A DNA stretch of 64,000 bases from Cycas panzhihuaensis (taxonomy: Eukaryota > Cycadophyta): NCBI GenBank assembly GCA_023213395.1, contig CM041465.1, forward strand, positions 171,871,741-171,935,740, read 5' to 3'. The translations under genes were made by a program, and so were the position numbers. The notes beneath the pieces are model-generated. The model was given only the letters and a program-made list of their open reading frames with translations. It did not search any database and had not been told where the DNA came from. How positions within the stretch are numbered: position 1 is the first letter of the stretch; the number at the start of each line of letters is the position of its first letter. Positions 1 through 9,787 of this stretch are shown piece after piece.

Positions 1-614
1 GATGCTGACTTATCACTTCTATTGATTACCCTAAATGGGTATCTAATATTGTTCCCGTTGCTAAAAAGAATGGGTCTATCTAGATATGCATTGATTTCTG
101 TGATATCAATAACGCATGTCCTAAGGACAACTTTCTACTCCCTTTCATCAATCAAATCATTGATCGAACTGTTGGATTCGAAGTTATGTCCTTGATGGAT
201 AGCTTCTCTGGCTACAATCAAATCCAAATATCTCCTGAAGACCTCCACAAGATGGCCTTCACCACCCCATGGGGTACCTTTACCTATAAGGCAATGCCAT
301 TCTGTCTTAAAAATGCAGGCGCTACTTACTAAAGAGTGATGCACTTTATCTTCCATGACCTCATTGACCACACATTAGAGGTCTTTATGGATGACATGAT
401 AGATCTCTCACATGTCAGGGCCCATCATCGCTCTGACTTGTGGGCCATCTTCTCTCGATACTACAAGTACCATGTAAGCCTAAACCCGCTCAAGTGTGTG
501 TTTTCCATTACTTCGAGCAAACTCCTTGGATTTCTTGTGTCAAAACAAGGAATTCAGATTGACCCTGACAAGGTCAAGGTAATCCTTGATATGCCACCTC
601 CTAGGACCCAATAA
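1..614 (+). pseudogene. Reverse transcriptase domain of copy A (5' part off-window)
   Basis: Frame-corrected reading gives the RT core: DYPKWVSN at the start, then CIDFCDINNACPKDNF, the SGYNQIQI motif, PWGTFTYK and the catalytic FMDD box (VFMDDMI, about base 390), followed by the LLGFLVSKQGI and PPPRTQ motifs that close the Ty3-type RT palm/thumb. It would copy element RNA into DNA in cytoplasmic virus-like particles. Stops interrupt it near bases 82 and 330 and again at 612-614. The matching region of copy B is 25331-26326 on the other strand. Assignment to the Ty3/gypsy class is firm; the protein is non-functional. Confidence 0.93.
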
Positions 615-1080
615 TAAATCAAGTCATTCCTAGGTAGGCTTAGTTTCCTCAGGTGCTTCCTAGCAGACTTCACTGTAAGCGCTAAACCCTTAACCAACCT
701 ATTGAGGAAGGGATCTCTATTTGTTTAGTCTAATAAGGCCCAACAAGCCTTTGACAGACTTAAGGAAGCCCTTACTTCTGCTCCTACATTGGCACTCCCT
801 TGCTTCAATAAGCCCTTCATTCTTTATACCTCAGTGATTGACGAGTCCCTGGGTGCTATGTTGGCTCAAGAGGATGACTCAGGAGTCAAGAGAGCTATTT
901 ACTTTATCAGCCATACCCTTGTGGCTGCCAAACTTAATTACTCTCCTGCCGAGAAGGAATGTCTCTCCTTAGTCCATGCGACCAAGAAGTTTAGACATTA
1001 CTTGCTTAGTAAAGTAATAGCTTCTGCCCATTTAGTAAAGTATTCAGGACATCCCTCCCCATCCACTCATTGACAATGAG
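615..1080 (+). pseudogene. Ty3-type RNase H (gRNH) of copy A, internally deleted
   Basis: Reads on from RT: KSFLGRLSFLRCF, then AFDRLKEALTSAPTLALP, then the RNase H segment FILYTSVIDESLGAMLAQ and NYSPAEKECLSLVHATKK. The usual first catalytic Asp of the LYTDAS-type motif is Ser/Val here (TSVIDES), as in copy B (TSTTDES). After HYLL (about base 1010) the reading jumps to sequence homologous to the RNase H-integrase linker. About 200 bp present in copy B (about 24790-25060) are therefore missing, an internal deletion. The domain would normally remove RNA from the RNA:DNA hybrid. Confidence 0.85.
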
Positions 1081-2324
1081 TGGTATGGTGACATTGTGCA
1101 GTATCTCACATAACAGCAATACCGCCTTGAAGCTAGTAGTAAGGTTAGAGCTCATATCCAGACTTCTGTTAGGCAATGCTTCCTCATGAATGAAGTATTG
1201 TACAGAGGCCTTTTGATGGGATCCTCCTCTGTTGCGTCACCACTGATGAAGTAAACCAAATACTCTATGAGTTCCACCACAACATTTGTGGGGGTCACTT
1301 TGGGGGCTAACCCATGGCCCAAAGGATCCTCCGTATGGGTTACTATTGGCCATCTCTCTTTAAGGATGCCCACACTTTTGCCCTGAGGTGTTGGCGATGT
1401 CAGGAACACGCTAATATCTCCCATGTGCCTTCTGAGGCCCTTCACCCTATCATATTTCCATGGCCTTTCACTCGGTGGGGTCTAGACCTCATTGGAGCTA
1501 TCTCCCCATCTTCCTCATCACAACACAAGTTTATATTGACTGCCATAGAATACTTTACTAAATGGGCAGAGGCCATCTCTCTAGTTACTACCCCTGGTAA
1601 GACGATAACTACCTTCATTTACTAGCACATCATTTACCGTTTTGGGATTCCCGACGTCGTGATTACTAACAACAGAACCCTCTTTTGCAACAAGGAGATG
1701 GATGAGCTTTATGAGAAATTCAAGATCTCTCATAAAACTTCCTCTCCTTACTACCCCTAGGCAAATGGTCAAGTGGAGTCATTCAATAAGACTCTTGTCA
1801 ACATTTTAAAGAAAATGGTCACTCAGTCTCAAAGAGACATGCACCTTCAACTCCCTTCCGTTTTATAGGCTTATTGCACCTCCATCTATTCTACCATGGG
1901 AATGACCCCATTCTCCTTGGTCTATGATACCGAGGTGATACTCCCATTGGAAGTGAAGATTCCTTCCTTGCGTGTTTCTCTTTGGGGTCTCATCGACAAG
2001 GAGTCGATCCGTCAGGCTCACCTCCTGGACCTCGAAGCTTTGGATGAGAGATGCTTAGCCACCTACCAGGCTAACCTAACATCCAAAGCCTACTCACAAA
2101 GGACCTACGACAAACATCTTCATTCTCATCCTTTATTTCCTGGGGACCATGTCCTCAAATTAGAGTATCTTCATGATCGTTTGGCTAAATTCAGGCCCAA
2201 ATGGGTTGGACCCTTTGTCATTATCGAGAGCCTCAGTAATGGCGCTTATAGGATTACCACCTTGGAGGGTCTTGAATTTAAGAAAGCCGTTAATGGGAAA
2301 TTCCTTAAGAAGTTTTACTCGTGA
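1081..2324 (+). pseudogene. Integrase of copy A
   Basis: Contains the zinc-binding H2C2 region (ILYEFHHNICGGHFGG, then RCWRCQEH), the catalytic core beginning FTRWGLDLIGA, the second motif IPDVVITNNRTLF and the third SPYYP-stop-ANGQVESFNKTL, then a C-terminal region with GDHVLKLEYLHDRLAKF, KWVGPFVI and a stop at 2322-2324. The first Asp (about base 1485) and the Glu (QVESF) are present, but the second Asp of the ITDN motif is Asn. Stops at the former Gln or Trp codons (for example the CCCTAGGCA site near 1757) add to the decay. It would have inserted the cDNA into chromosomal DNA. No chromodomain is visible at the C-terminus, consistent with a non-chromovirus lineage. Confidence 0.92.
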
Positions 2325-2980
2325 CCTTATCGTCACCTCACCCATGCTCTGAAATGAGCCTAAACTACCATCTTAAGTTCGTTCCCATTCTTCCCAGCCA
2401 TAGGTGGAATGCCGACTTAGGATAACCTCTCCTATTTCCTTCTAGTTCCTCTCGCAAAACCCTCGTTCCCATTTTCCTTGGGGCCTCGTCCTCCTATTTG
2501 GGCATCCCCTAGTTAGGATGATGCTCTAGGGTATTGTCACTCCCCTCTTGCTCCGTATTTCCTTTGTATATCTCATTATGCTCCCATGTGGACATGCGTG
2601 TCACCCTATTTTCTAACCCCACATATGTCTATCATCTTTACTCATGGTGATCGTGTGTGCTCCTGTTAGGTATCTAGCCTTGCATCAAAGGAAATATACG
2701 CAACTAAAACAAATATCATAACACAAAGTTCATACAATAATCATCTCAAAATGTAACTATACATACCCTCGTACATTCGTGCACCTACATATATATAAAC
2801 TTGTAAACAAAACATACATATCATCCATCATGCATTATGATACACATCATCATATGCCAAAATAGGGTACCAATCACCCTGTCTGTATATATACATCAAA
2901 ATCGTGTGTCATATCATACATATGGTATGGTACACCCTTTATGGGAAGCCAGTGTCCTTGCAGGGGGGTACAATCATGTG
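2325..2980. other. Spacer between convergent pol and the antisense module (copy A)
   Basis: No coding signal recognised. It holds the motif GCTCTGAAATGAGCCTAAAC just after the pol stop, a motif whose degenerate forms recur in copy C. It becomes AT-rich near 2690-2850, with short TATATA runs. The corresponding region of copy B is 22786-23528. Since pol and the coiled-coil ORF converge here, it is where the two transcripts would terminate. Confidence 0.6.
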
Positions 2981-3650
2981 ACTATATATGGTGACCCCCT
3001 AGAGGCCCATGCTTTCCCATGTCTAAAACAAAAATATATGCACTATCCTACTACTACCCCGCTCTTGGGATATCATCTCCTAGTCGATATGATCCCTCTC
3101 TTGGGGACCACATCCCTCCGAGACTCCTCTTGAGTCTTCGCGAGCTCCCTGCCTCACTCCCCTTGGCTCGTGGCCTCCTCGGAGTCGTCGCTAGCATATG
3201 AGTCTATGTCCTGCTCCGCACCAACCTCGATGCTATGTCCTTTATCAGTTAGTCATATCACACTTGGATACAATCCCGCTCTATCTCTATGAGGTAGAGC
3301 CTCTCCTCCATCCCCCGGAGTCACTCCTCCAGGACTATCACCCAGATATGGCTCCCCATATCCCCTTCGGCTCCCCCCTGAGACTTTAGTGCCTACACCC
3401 GTGCCTGTAGGGCTTCCCTCTTGGCTCAGATGGTGTCCATCTCAGCCTACTGGCATCCTGCACATGCCTCGTGCTCCTAGGACTCTGCCACCCATATATC
3501 CCTCGCCCGTATCAATGGGGCGAATGCTGCCGTGTGATTGCCTGCCGATCTGGACTCATCACTAGCCTAGATGGGAGGCTGTCCCTCTTCATAGGCCTGA
3601 GGGAATACCTCTTAGACTACTGCCTCCACCAACCTCTGGATATCTACCAT
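2981..3650 (-). pseudogene. Antisense coiled-coil ORF of copy A (second ORF of the PMD module)
   Basis: Minus-strand reading starts MVDIQRLVEAVV and continues FPQAYEEGQPPI, AFAPLIRARDIWVAES, then a long charged heptad-like stretch (AKREALQARV, MEERLYLIEIERD) and a basic tail (TTPRRPRAKGSEAG). The same frame is kept in copy B (22201-22785) with matching residues throughout. The stops are mostly TAG or TAA at positions where the partner copy or the pattern suggests Gln. It could be a downstream exon of the PMD gene: an AG acceptor (TTGCAG, about 3653-3658) precedes it. In this copy, however, the donor candidate is ATA rather than GTA. I do not recognise the family; a coiled-coil dimerisation region is an inference from composition. 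Confidence 0.6.
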
Positions 3651-3756
3651 ACCTGCAATCTAGCATGTCATGTATTAGTACATGTTTATGGATATCAAAT
3701 CAAAACTAAAATTAAACTATGTATATATCTGGTAATCAAATGATGATAGGAAATGG

Positions 3757-4974
3757 TCATGTCTCACATGGTGCAGCTGTCGGCTCCTCAACTCATGCGA
3801 CTGCCTCTCCCTCTAATACTCTGCTAACTGCAGGTACCTCCTCCTCCTCAGGTACCTCCTCTACCATTGCCTCAATAATCGGGACATCCGTCCTCTCTAT
3901 GGCAGGCACAACTACTGCCTCTCTGGATCTCCTGACGATCTGTAGTATGCAGGCCTGTGTCATTGGCCCCCTGCTCGCCTCTGTAGCCCCTGATAGGCCT
4001 ACCTCTCTGCTAGTAGTCCCAGATGGCCCTACTCCTCCACCCGTTGTTCCCAATGGACCTACCTCTCCTGTAGGTCATGATGGACTGGCCCCATCACCTC
4101 CATCACCGCCCTCATCATCTCCCGGGGGTACTCCTGCCCCTCCTAGCTCATCATCGCTATTCCACCTCACCAACCTGTATGGATGTGCTATATAGTTTGT
4201 CAGGGTGAGGAGGTCTAGTGTTATGGCCTCCATCGAGCGACGGACATGAGCTTGGTCCTTGGTTCCTCTGAGCCTTGTCTGCCATCTATGGACCATTGGG
4301 GCCCACTCTGCGATAAGGCATGGCCCCCCTACCGGCACTACTAATCCAAAGTGGTCAAAGAACTAACACTACAATAGTGTACTGTATGAGAGTCCTCCTC
4401 TGCCCGCTACTCTGATGGCATCCAGTTGTGCAACCAGATTCACCGTTATCAGGGTGGCCCAGTCCATCTTCTTGCCTGCCTCACATTAGCACACCGCGTC
4501 CATCTAATCTCCTGGTATGTCTCTATAGTTCTATTTCTAGGAGATCTGGAACATAACATATAGTGTGATCAACTTCCTCACACGAGGAACTCTAGACATA
4601 ACCATAGTTTGTAGGGGTATCCCCCTCCTCTCCCATCTATCTTGTCCTGTGAAAAATGTCGTTGCCTCCCTATGTACTGCCTCATTACTAGGCAGCGCTC
4701 CTAGTACCACTGGCCTCCCTATTGGTGGTACTCCCAATACCCTCTGGATGTCCCTAGGTATTACTGTTATGTCTCCCACTTGGGGTAGGTGGAAAATGTG
4801 CCTTCTCTGGTCCCAATGTGACGCAATATCGATCAATAACTGCTGGTCTGACATGTACTGAGGCATCCTCATGACCTTTAGTAGGCCATATCTCTACAAG
4901 ACCCCTTTGTCCTCCTTGGTCATCATCTCTATAAAACTCAACATAGCCATACCTATGTTCTCATGGTTCTCCAT
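3757..4974 (-). pseudogene. Antisense plant mobile domain (PMD)-like ORF of copy A
   Basis: A single minus-strand frame of 406 codons runs from ATG at 4974 to TGA at 3757-3759 with about nine internal stops but no frameshift. The N-terminal 140 residues carry the PMD (aminotransferase-like plant mobile domain) signature: LLIDIASHWDQRRHIFHLP, then VGDITVIPRDIQRVLGVPP and IGRPVVLGALPSNE. The middle has EWAPMVHRWQTRL. The C-terminal third is low-complexity, rich in Gly/Asp/Pro, then acidic (VEEVPEEEEVP). PMD proteins occur both as host genes (the MAIL/MAIN group, linked to silencing and genome stability in Arabidopsis) and inside plant transposons. Here the ORF lies between integrase and the second RNase H and opposes gag-pol. 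Copy B has the same ORF at equal length within one codon. Function in the element is unknown. Confidence 0.82.
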
Positions 4975-5229
4975 TGTGATCACAGCCTGCAAATGCCACA
5001 AACTGATTGAAATTTGACCTACGCTTTCTCTCTATCCCCTAGCCTATCTTTCAGCTCCACCTGATTAAGATTTGGGGCCCTGCAGGCCCCTGTCTCCCTT
5101 TTTCTATAATTCTGCCTTCGCATCATGCCAAACTTTGTGGTACCATGGAGTTTGGCCTGGGTCCCATGACGATTAGGGCCCCGCAACAAAGATCGTGGCA
5201 CCGTGATCTTTGCCGCAGTGTGAACGGCA

Positions 5230-5248
5230 CCCCCCCAAAAGGGGGGGG
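5230..5248. repeat. C7-A4-G8 homopolymer hairpin
   Basis: Seven C, four A, eight G form a near-perfect GC stem with a four-base loop. Copy B has C7-T4-G7 at the equivalent place (20730-20747). The surrounding bases have drifted, yet the inverted runs persist in both. Confidence 0.75.
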
Positions 5249-5652
5249 TTTCTTGCTAAAAATCCAAAAAAAAATTCTTTTGGTAGGCCCAGTAGGGCCC
5301 ACTAGGACCAGGGCTACCTAATGCCCCAGTCTTGCCTCTTTCTGGGTCTAATTCAGACTCTAAGAGGTCATTTCTTGCCTATACAGGGCCTAAAAATCTA
5401 CATAAAATTCACAAAAAATAATGAACTTAAAATCATGAGATGGGTTGAGTTTTGTAGGATCCAATCACTAGATTTGGCCTAATGCTCATCATCTCATCTT
5501 GATGGTCTTGATGGCTGTCCTCTCACTTTGATCCAACGATCTGATCTCCCTCTATGTGCCTCCGAAGTCAGGTAGCACCCTGCTGCGTAGGGAAATTGCT
5601 CTGGATTATCTCAAGAGCCCGTGAAAATGAATCCATTTTCCGTCGAATTTCC

Positions 5653-5661
5653 TTATATAGG
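5653..5661. promoter_or_regulatory. TATA-like palindrome (TTATATAGG), copy A
   Basis: CCTTATATAGGC lies just upstream of the second RNase H ORF. On the opposite strand it reads TATATAAGG, facing the PMD gene. It is conserved in copy B (20315-20324) with the same flanks (AATTT/ATTTT before, GGGACCCC after). Promoter function is inferred from sequence resemblance and conservation only. Confidence 0.4.
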
Positions 5662-5690
5662 CAGGGACCCCGACGGGCACTGTTTCTATT

Positions 5691-6600
5691 TTCGACCTTA
5701 TGATAGCCTTTTGGATCATCTCCTACCCCCAATCACCTTTACCTTCTAGCCTTGTCTCTCGTTGTGCTCCCATAGCCTTCGGTTCGCTCTTTCTTACGAA
5801 TGCGTTTATGGCACCCTGTCCATGCATCTTTCGCAGGGCCCTTTTGCCTCATTTTGCATGCCACTCCCGTGCATGCTCGAGTTTATACTCATTTGGCTCG
5901 TTTTGCCATCCTGGACCTATTTTTACATCTCTTTCCCACCCTTGGGGCCTCCAAAGAGAATGCTCCCTCTGTTTGGAGTCATTCTTTGCTTTCTTTAGTA
6001 ACCTTTGGTACCCCAGGGTGCCCTTTTGCTGCCCACTCTCAGTCGGTGGTTGGATAGTCTGCTCTTGTCCTTGGGTAGCCTCATTGCTAGGTCTTCCTAC
6101 CATTTATTACTTGCCTTATAAGCCTCCTTTTTGCTCTGACTCTTATATTATTACATATTTTCTCCACCAAGACTTTCTCTTCCATCACCCATGTCTCTCT
6201 ATATTTTTACCAACGGTGAGAGCTGCGGTAATATTGGACCTTCTGCTGCTGCTTGGATTCTTCGCAGCTCTTTCGAACATGATTTTCTATGTTCTAGAAT
6301 CTTCTTCCCTAAAGCTACCAATAACAAAGCTAAGTACACAACCGTTATTGAGGTCCTCACCGATGCACTTTGTTTCCATCATGGATTGATTGTCCTTCTT
6401 TGCAACTCCCAAGTTGTAGTGTCCCATCTCACCTAGGTTTACCAGGTGTGATGCCCTCACTTTGACTACCAGATCCCTGTTGGTTAATTTCTAGTCTGTT
6501 GACATTCGACACATTCCTCGGGCCCTCAACACTGAGGCAGATAGCCTTGTTCGCCTCATCCTTGAGCAATGCCTTCCTCTACTTACTGACTGCTCCTGAA
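5691..6600 (+). pseudogene. Second RNase H (archaeal-type aRNH-like) ORF of copy A, downstream of integrase
   Basis: From 6191 one frame reads MSLYIFTNGESCGNIGPSAA, then WILRSS, FFPKATNNKAKYTTVIEVL and VLLCNSQVVVSHLT, matching the ribonuclease H fold order TDG(A/S)-NPG-ATNNxAEYxALI-DSQLVVxQL. Beyond a stop at 6434-6436, a shifted frame has DIRHIPRALNTEADSLVRLI, the C-terminal RNase H motif. Catalytic positions are damaged: N for the first D, K for E, N for the D of DSQ; the last D (EADSL) is intact. Upstream to about 5700 there is proline/cysteine-rich coding-like sequence also present in copy B, but split across frames. Plant Tat elements are known to carry an additional archaeal-type RNase H. 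In those I know of it precedes integrase, whereas here it follows. Confidence 0.78.
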
Positions 6601-7023
6601 ACTTGCCCGGTCGCTCTATCACCCAAGTTTCAGGCCATCATGTAGATCACCTTGTGATCCATTCATACCTCTGAAAGCTAGCTGCTAATGAGGTTAAACT
6701 ATGGTAACTACCAGGTTTTCTCACTTATCTCTCTTACTTGACATCATCGTGCATCTCTTCGCAGTTTTACAATGGGGGCAACCCCCTCATCCTTTTAGCT
6801 CCCGGTTAATTCTTGGGTGGCACATAGGTAGCCCCTATGTCATCTCCACCCCTGTCCTTGTATCCACACATTCTACCATGACACTTGCTGGCATCCTTAT
6901 CTGCGGTTATGATCATGATATATATATATATATATATATATATGCATGCACATGTACTACTAACAGTTGTGTTGCCAGCATTTGCCATCGCACCCTGCTT
7001 TTGAGTGGTGAGGCTCTATTGCT
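6601..7023 (+). other. 3' untranslated spacer of copy A
   Basis: No coding signal. It includes GAGGTTAAACTATGGTAAC (6691-6709), a motif related to the repeats in copy C, and a TA microsatellite at 6918-6943. Copy B has a short TATATA run at the same place (about 19030). Confidence 0.6.
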
Positions 7024-7033
7024 AAGGAGGCAG
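7024..7033 (+). promoter_or_regulatory. Polypurine tract of copy A
   Basis: AAGGAGGCAG immediately precedes the TG of the LTR, the normal place for plus-strand DNA priming. Copy B has CCAAGGGGGCAG at the equivalent site. Confidence 0.8.
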
Positions 7034-9787
7034 TGTTTCCCGTCTACTGGGAATGGATACAGATAAGTTGACTCAGGTAAGCTCAGGTATGCTTCTCCCT
7101 TTTTACTTACACTCTTTCGTTAGAAGAGTTGACAGAAGTGTTGCCTGTCTGCATGACTACTTGCTTCATTTACATGATTACTTTGCATTTTGTCGCCTGT
7201 TCATGCTGGCTGTCATATCGTGAGCCTATGACAACCCAGTGGGACCTACCTTTCTGCAAGGTAGGCATCCCCATGGAACTATACGACCCTCCACACTGTC
7301 TCCACACTGCCTCAGGTCCCTTTTAGTCTGTGTGATCCATTCATGCCTCGACCTTGAGCTCTTAGCACCTCGTTCTAGGATCTTTGCTCATTAATGTTTG
7401 CTTGCCTCTATCCACATGCTTCCTGGACTATCTCAGCCACCTAAATAGGAGGGCTAGCCCTTCCTAGGCCTGTTAAATCATCTTCCAAAGCTCCCAAAGC
7501 CCAGAAACCTACCATTCTAGCTTTCTAGTCCTGCACCGCTGTAAACTTAGCAGTACCATGAAGTTTACCGTGGTACCGTGAAGTTTACCATGGTGTGACT
7601 GTCATCAGTTATTTTTTTAAAAAGTTGCTACGGTATTTCTCATGTTTCCCACAGAATCTCCATGTGTCCTCGCATCCACCTTAGCCCTATTCACACTCTA
7701 TTTGTTTACTTAGGGCTGGGATGGGTATATATATTGAAACCCTCATTATTTTGAGGATCTCTTAGGTCATTTTTTCTCTCCAACATAATAATTCCTGCTG
7801 CAACTCCTGCTCTCCTGCTCCTTCTACTACAGTTGTTCTTACAGGCATGTGTTTCCTATACCCTAGGACAAGACTCGCCTACAATTCCTTGCTTCCATGG
7901 TGGGAAGCCTCTCTCCAGGTTTCATTAAATGATTTTGGCATTGATTTCCTCTCTAGCTCGCCCAACAAGTATCCCTTTTAACTATCTATTGGATTTCCTC
8001 TTGCAAACCCTTACAGGAGCCCTCTTCCTCATTGTTAGCGGGCCTATATCTATCATACATCCATCCATTAGGTCTTACAAACCTTTCCCTTCTGGTTTTA
8101 TAGTAAGTTACTCCATTTTAGACCTATTTCTTATCTCATTTGCTTGGTTCCTTCAGGTTTCACTATTGTAAAGTCATTTTTCCATTATTTTTGGCTTGTT
8201 GTCCCTCGGCTCCATCTTTCTCTCCACTAATTTTCTTTAAGAGAGTAGTGAGAGAAGATTCCCAAGGCTGGGTGAAGAGAGTAAAGTGGGGTAGCCCCCC
8301 TTTTTAGTCCTTTTCTTCAAGGATAATCCCTTCCCACCTTCTCTTCTTTTACTCCATGCTCTTCTTGAGATTATTAGGAGAGATTGAGCCCTAGGCTAGT
8401 GCTGTACTATCAGTGTACGTAGCCCCTTACTATGTTGATCCTAGGTCTTCTCACCTCTTGTTTGGACCCCCATAGCATCCTCCATGTTGTTGGGTATCCC
8501 TTGATACCATTAGCAAGGGTTTATGCACGGGATTGCTGCCCATAGTAACTCAGTGCCTTGCATACTTCCCCAACGCCGTCCTGCTCTTTTCTTGATATCT
8601 CTTGGCTGTCCTTAGCAACCCTTACCACTATCTCGTTATGCTTACAGGCTGTGTGGAGAATTCAGTGGAGGGTTAGCTATCCTGAGGCTTCCCTTATTCC
8701 ATTTTTACTAGATGTTTGGCTTTGCTTGAGAGAGGGTTTTTGGAGCTTGTTGCAGTAACTGTTTCTTCCTAACACTCTAATATTGACAGAACTTATATAT
8801 ACTTGCATATATATAGTTTATCTCTTGCAGCCCCTTCTTGGAAGGGATAAGTTTGTGCATGTGCAGGTTGCTGTGGTGTTCTTGCAAAGGTGCAAAGTGC
8901 TTAGATCTGAGTAAGGTTCTTTGTTTTGCTCTTTGCTTTCACTCATTTCCTTTCGCTTTCTTTTCATAAAGGGGAAGGTAAGGAAGCCTCTCAATCATCC
9001 GTCGGTGGATGAGGATGTACATGGCATGTGGGTGAGGTCTTCCACCAGCTGCTACATCTTCCGGGTACGTACTTTTCTCCTTTTACCCCTACTTTCCTTT
9101 TACACTTTTATTTGAGATCTATGTGTTAGTTAAGTAGGTTACACATAAAAGTAAAAAGGAAAATGATATCTTTTACTTATATTTGCATATTTACACATCA
9201 CGCGCCCAACTCTTGTAGGAAAAGGGCTTATAAGAGATTTGCCCTTTCCTTTTCCTTGGCTTGCAAAATCTACCTTGCCCCTTTCGACTCACCCCTACTT
9301 GGTATTGTTTACTTACACATGTGATACCCATTCTTGTTTCTTTTTCAAACCATTAAGGGAGATTTTGGTTTGGTCGTTCGTTCTCACTTCCGTCCTCCCT
9401 TCTTGGCTCTATTTACTTAGTCAAATAACTAAGTAGATCCTAGCCACATCGTAAGCTATCGCCTACCTTGTTTCGCTTGTTTCCCTCTGTCATAGGGAAA
9501 CCCTTGAGGATTCCTTTCCTCCCCTTCTAGCTATCCAAGGGTAGGAGAACCTTCCTCTTAAGTCCATCTGGGCTACCTCTCTTACTTTCCCTCTTTCTCT
9601 TTAAGATAGAGGACCACTCCAAGGTAGTTGGGTATCATCCATAGGTCCCAAACTCACGTTCTGGCACACGGGGCACCCTACATGGTACTTACTTTGCTTG
9701 TAGGTTTTTTCACCCGCACCCTCGATATCAATATCGATCATCATCATTCCTACCAAGCTAAGTGATTATCCTGTAGACATGCATCCA
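7034..9787 (+). repeat. 3' LTR of copy A (2754 bp)
   Basis: It starts TGTTTCCCGTC and ends AGACATGCATCCA. Both edges match the inverted LTRs of copy B. It contains a TATA-like box at 7726-7734, the CATGAAGTTTACC/GTGGTACCGTGAAG repeats near 7556-7595, and pyrimidine-rich stretches around 8900-9600. No protein is expected; the short ORFs inside are incidental. Confidence 0.92.
7726..7734 (+). promoter_or_regulatory. LTR TATA box
   Basis: GGGATGGGTATATATATTG lies about 690 bp into the LTR. The copy B 3' LTR has GGGATGGGTATAAATCCC on its sense strand at the same offset (18255-18267), and its 5' LTR has the decayed form GGTACAAATCC (32374-32386). This suggests a U3 of about 0.7 kb and a very long R-U5 of about 2 kb. 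Confidence 0.55.

Larger units (their letters stand above)
4975..5690. promoter_or_regulatory. Intergenic region between diverging PMD and second RNase H ORFs (copy A)
   Basis: This 0.7-kb region separates the PMD start (minus) from the second RNase H ORF (plus). It contains direct and inverted copies of a GGTACCATG/GTGGCACCGTG motif (5140-5215), a C7-A4-G8 hairpin and a TATA-like palindrome. The matching region of copy B (20303-20880) keeps the hairpin and the TATA element in the same order. A divergent promoter role is an inference from layout only. Confidence 0.5.
1..9787 (+). mobile_element. Ty3/gypsy (Tat-like) LTR retrotransposon, copy A, 5'-truncated by window edge
   Basis: The copy begins inside RT at base 1 and continues through RNase H, integrase, an antisense PMD/coiled-coil module, a second RNase H, a polypurine tract (7024-7033) and the 3' LTR (7034-9787). 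Order RT-RNase H-integrase is the Ty3/gypsy order. The same parts recur inverted at 16172-33028, which fixes the LTR edges. The 5' LTR, gag and protease must lie left of the window. The five bases after the LTR are GATGT, the predicted target duplication. Many in-frame stops show that the copy is dead. Confidence 0.93.

Noticed and set aside
3719-4195. 158-codon plus-strand frame over the PMD tail
   Set aside because: Shadow of the Gly/Pro/Ser-rich PMD C-terminus on the other strand.
5700-6389. 229-codon plus-strand open frame, Pro/Cys/Phe-rich
   Set aside because: It overlaps the second RNase H in another frame. The RNase H frame has the motifs, and this frame is conserved only partly in copy B. 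Kept only as part of the uncertain N-terminal region.
7927-9436. Several hydrophobic short frames in the LTR of copy A
   Set aside because: The LTR is non-coding, pyrimidine-rich sequence, and the frames are not kept in the copy B LTRs.
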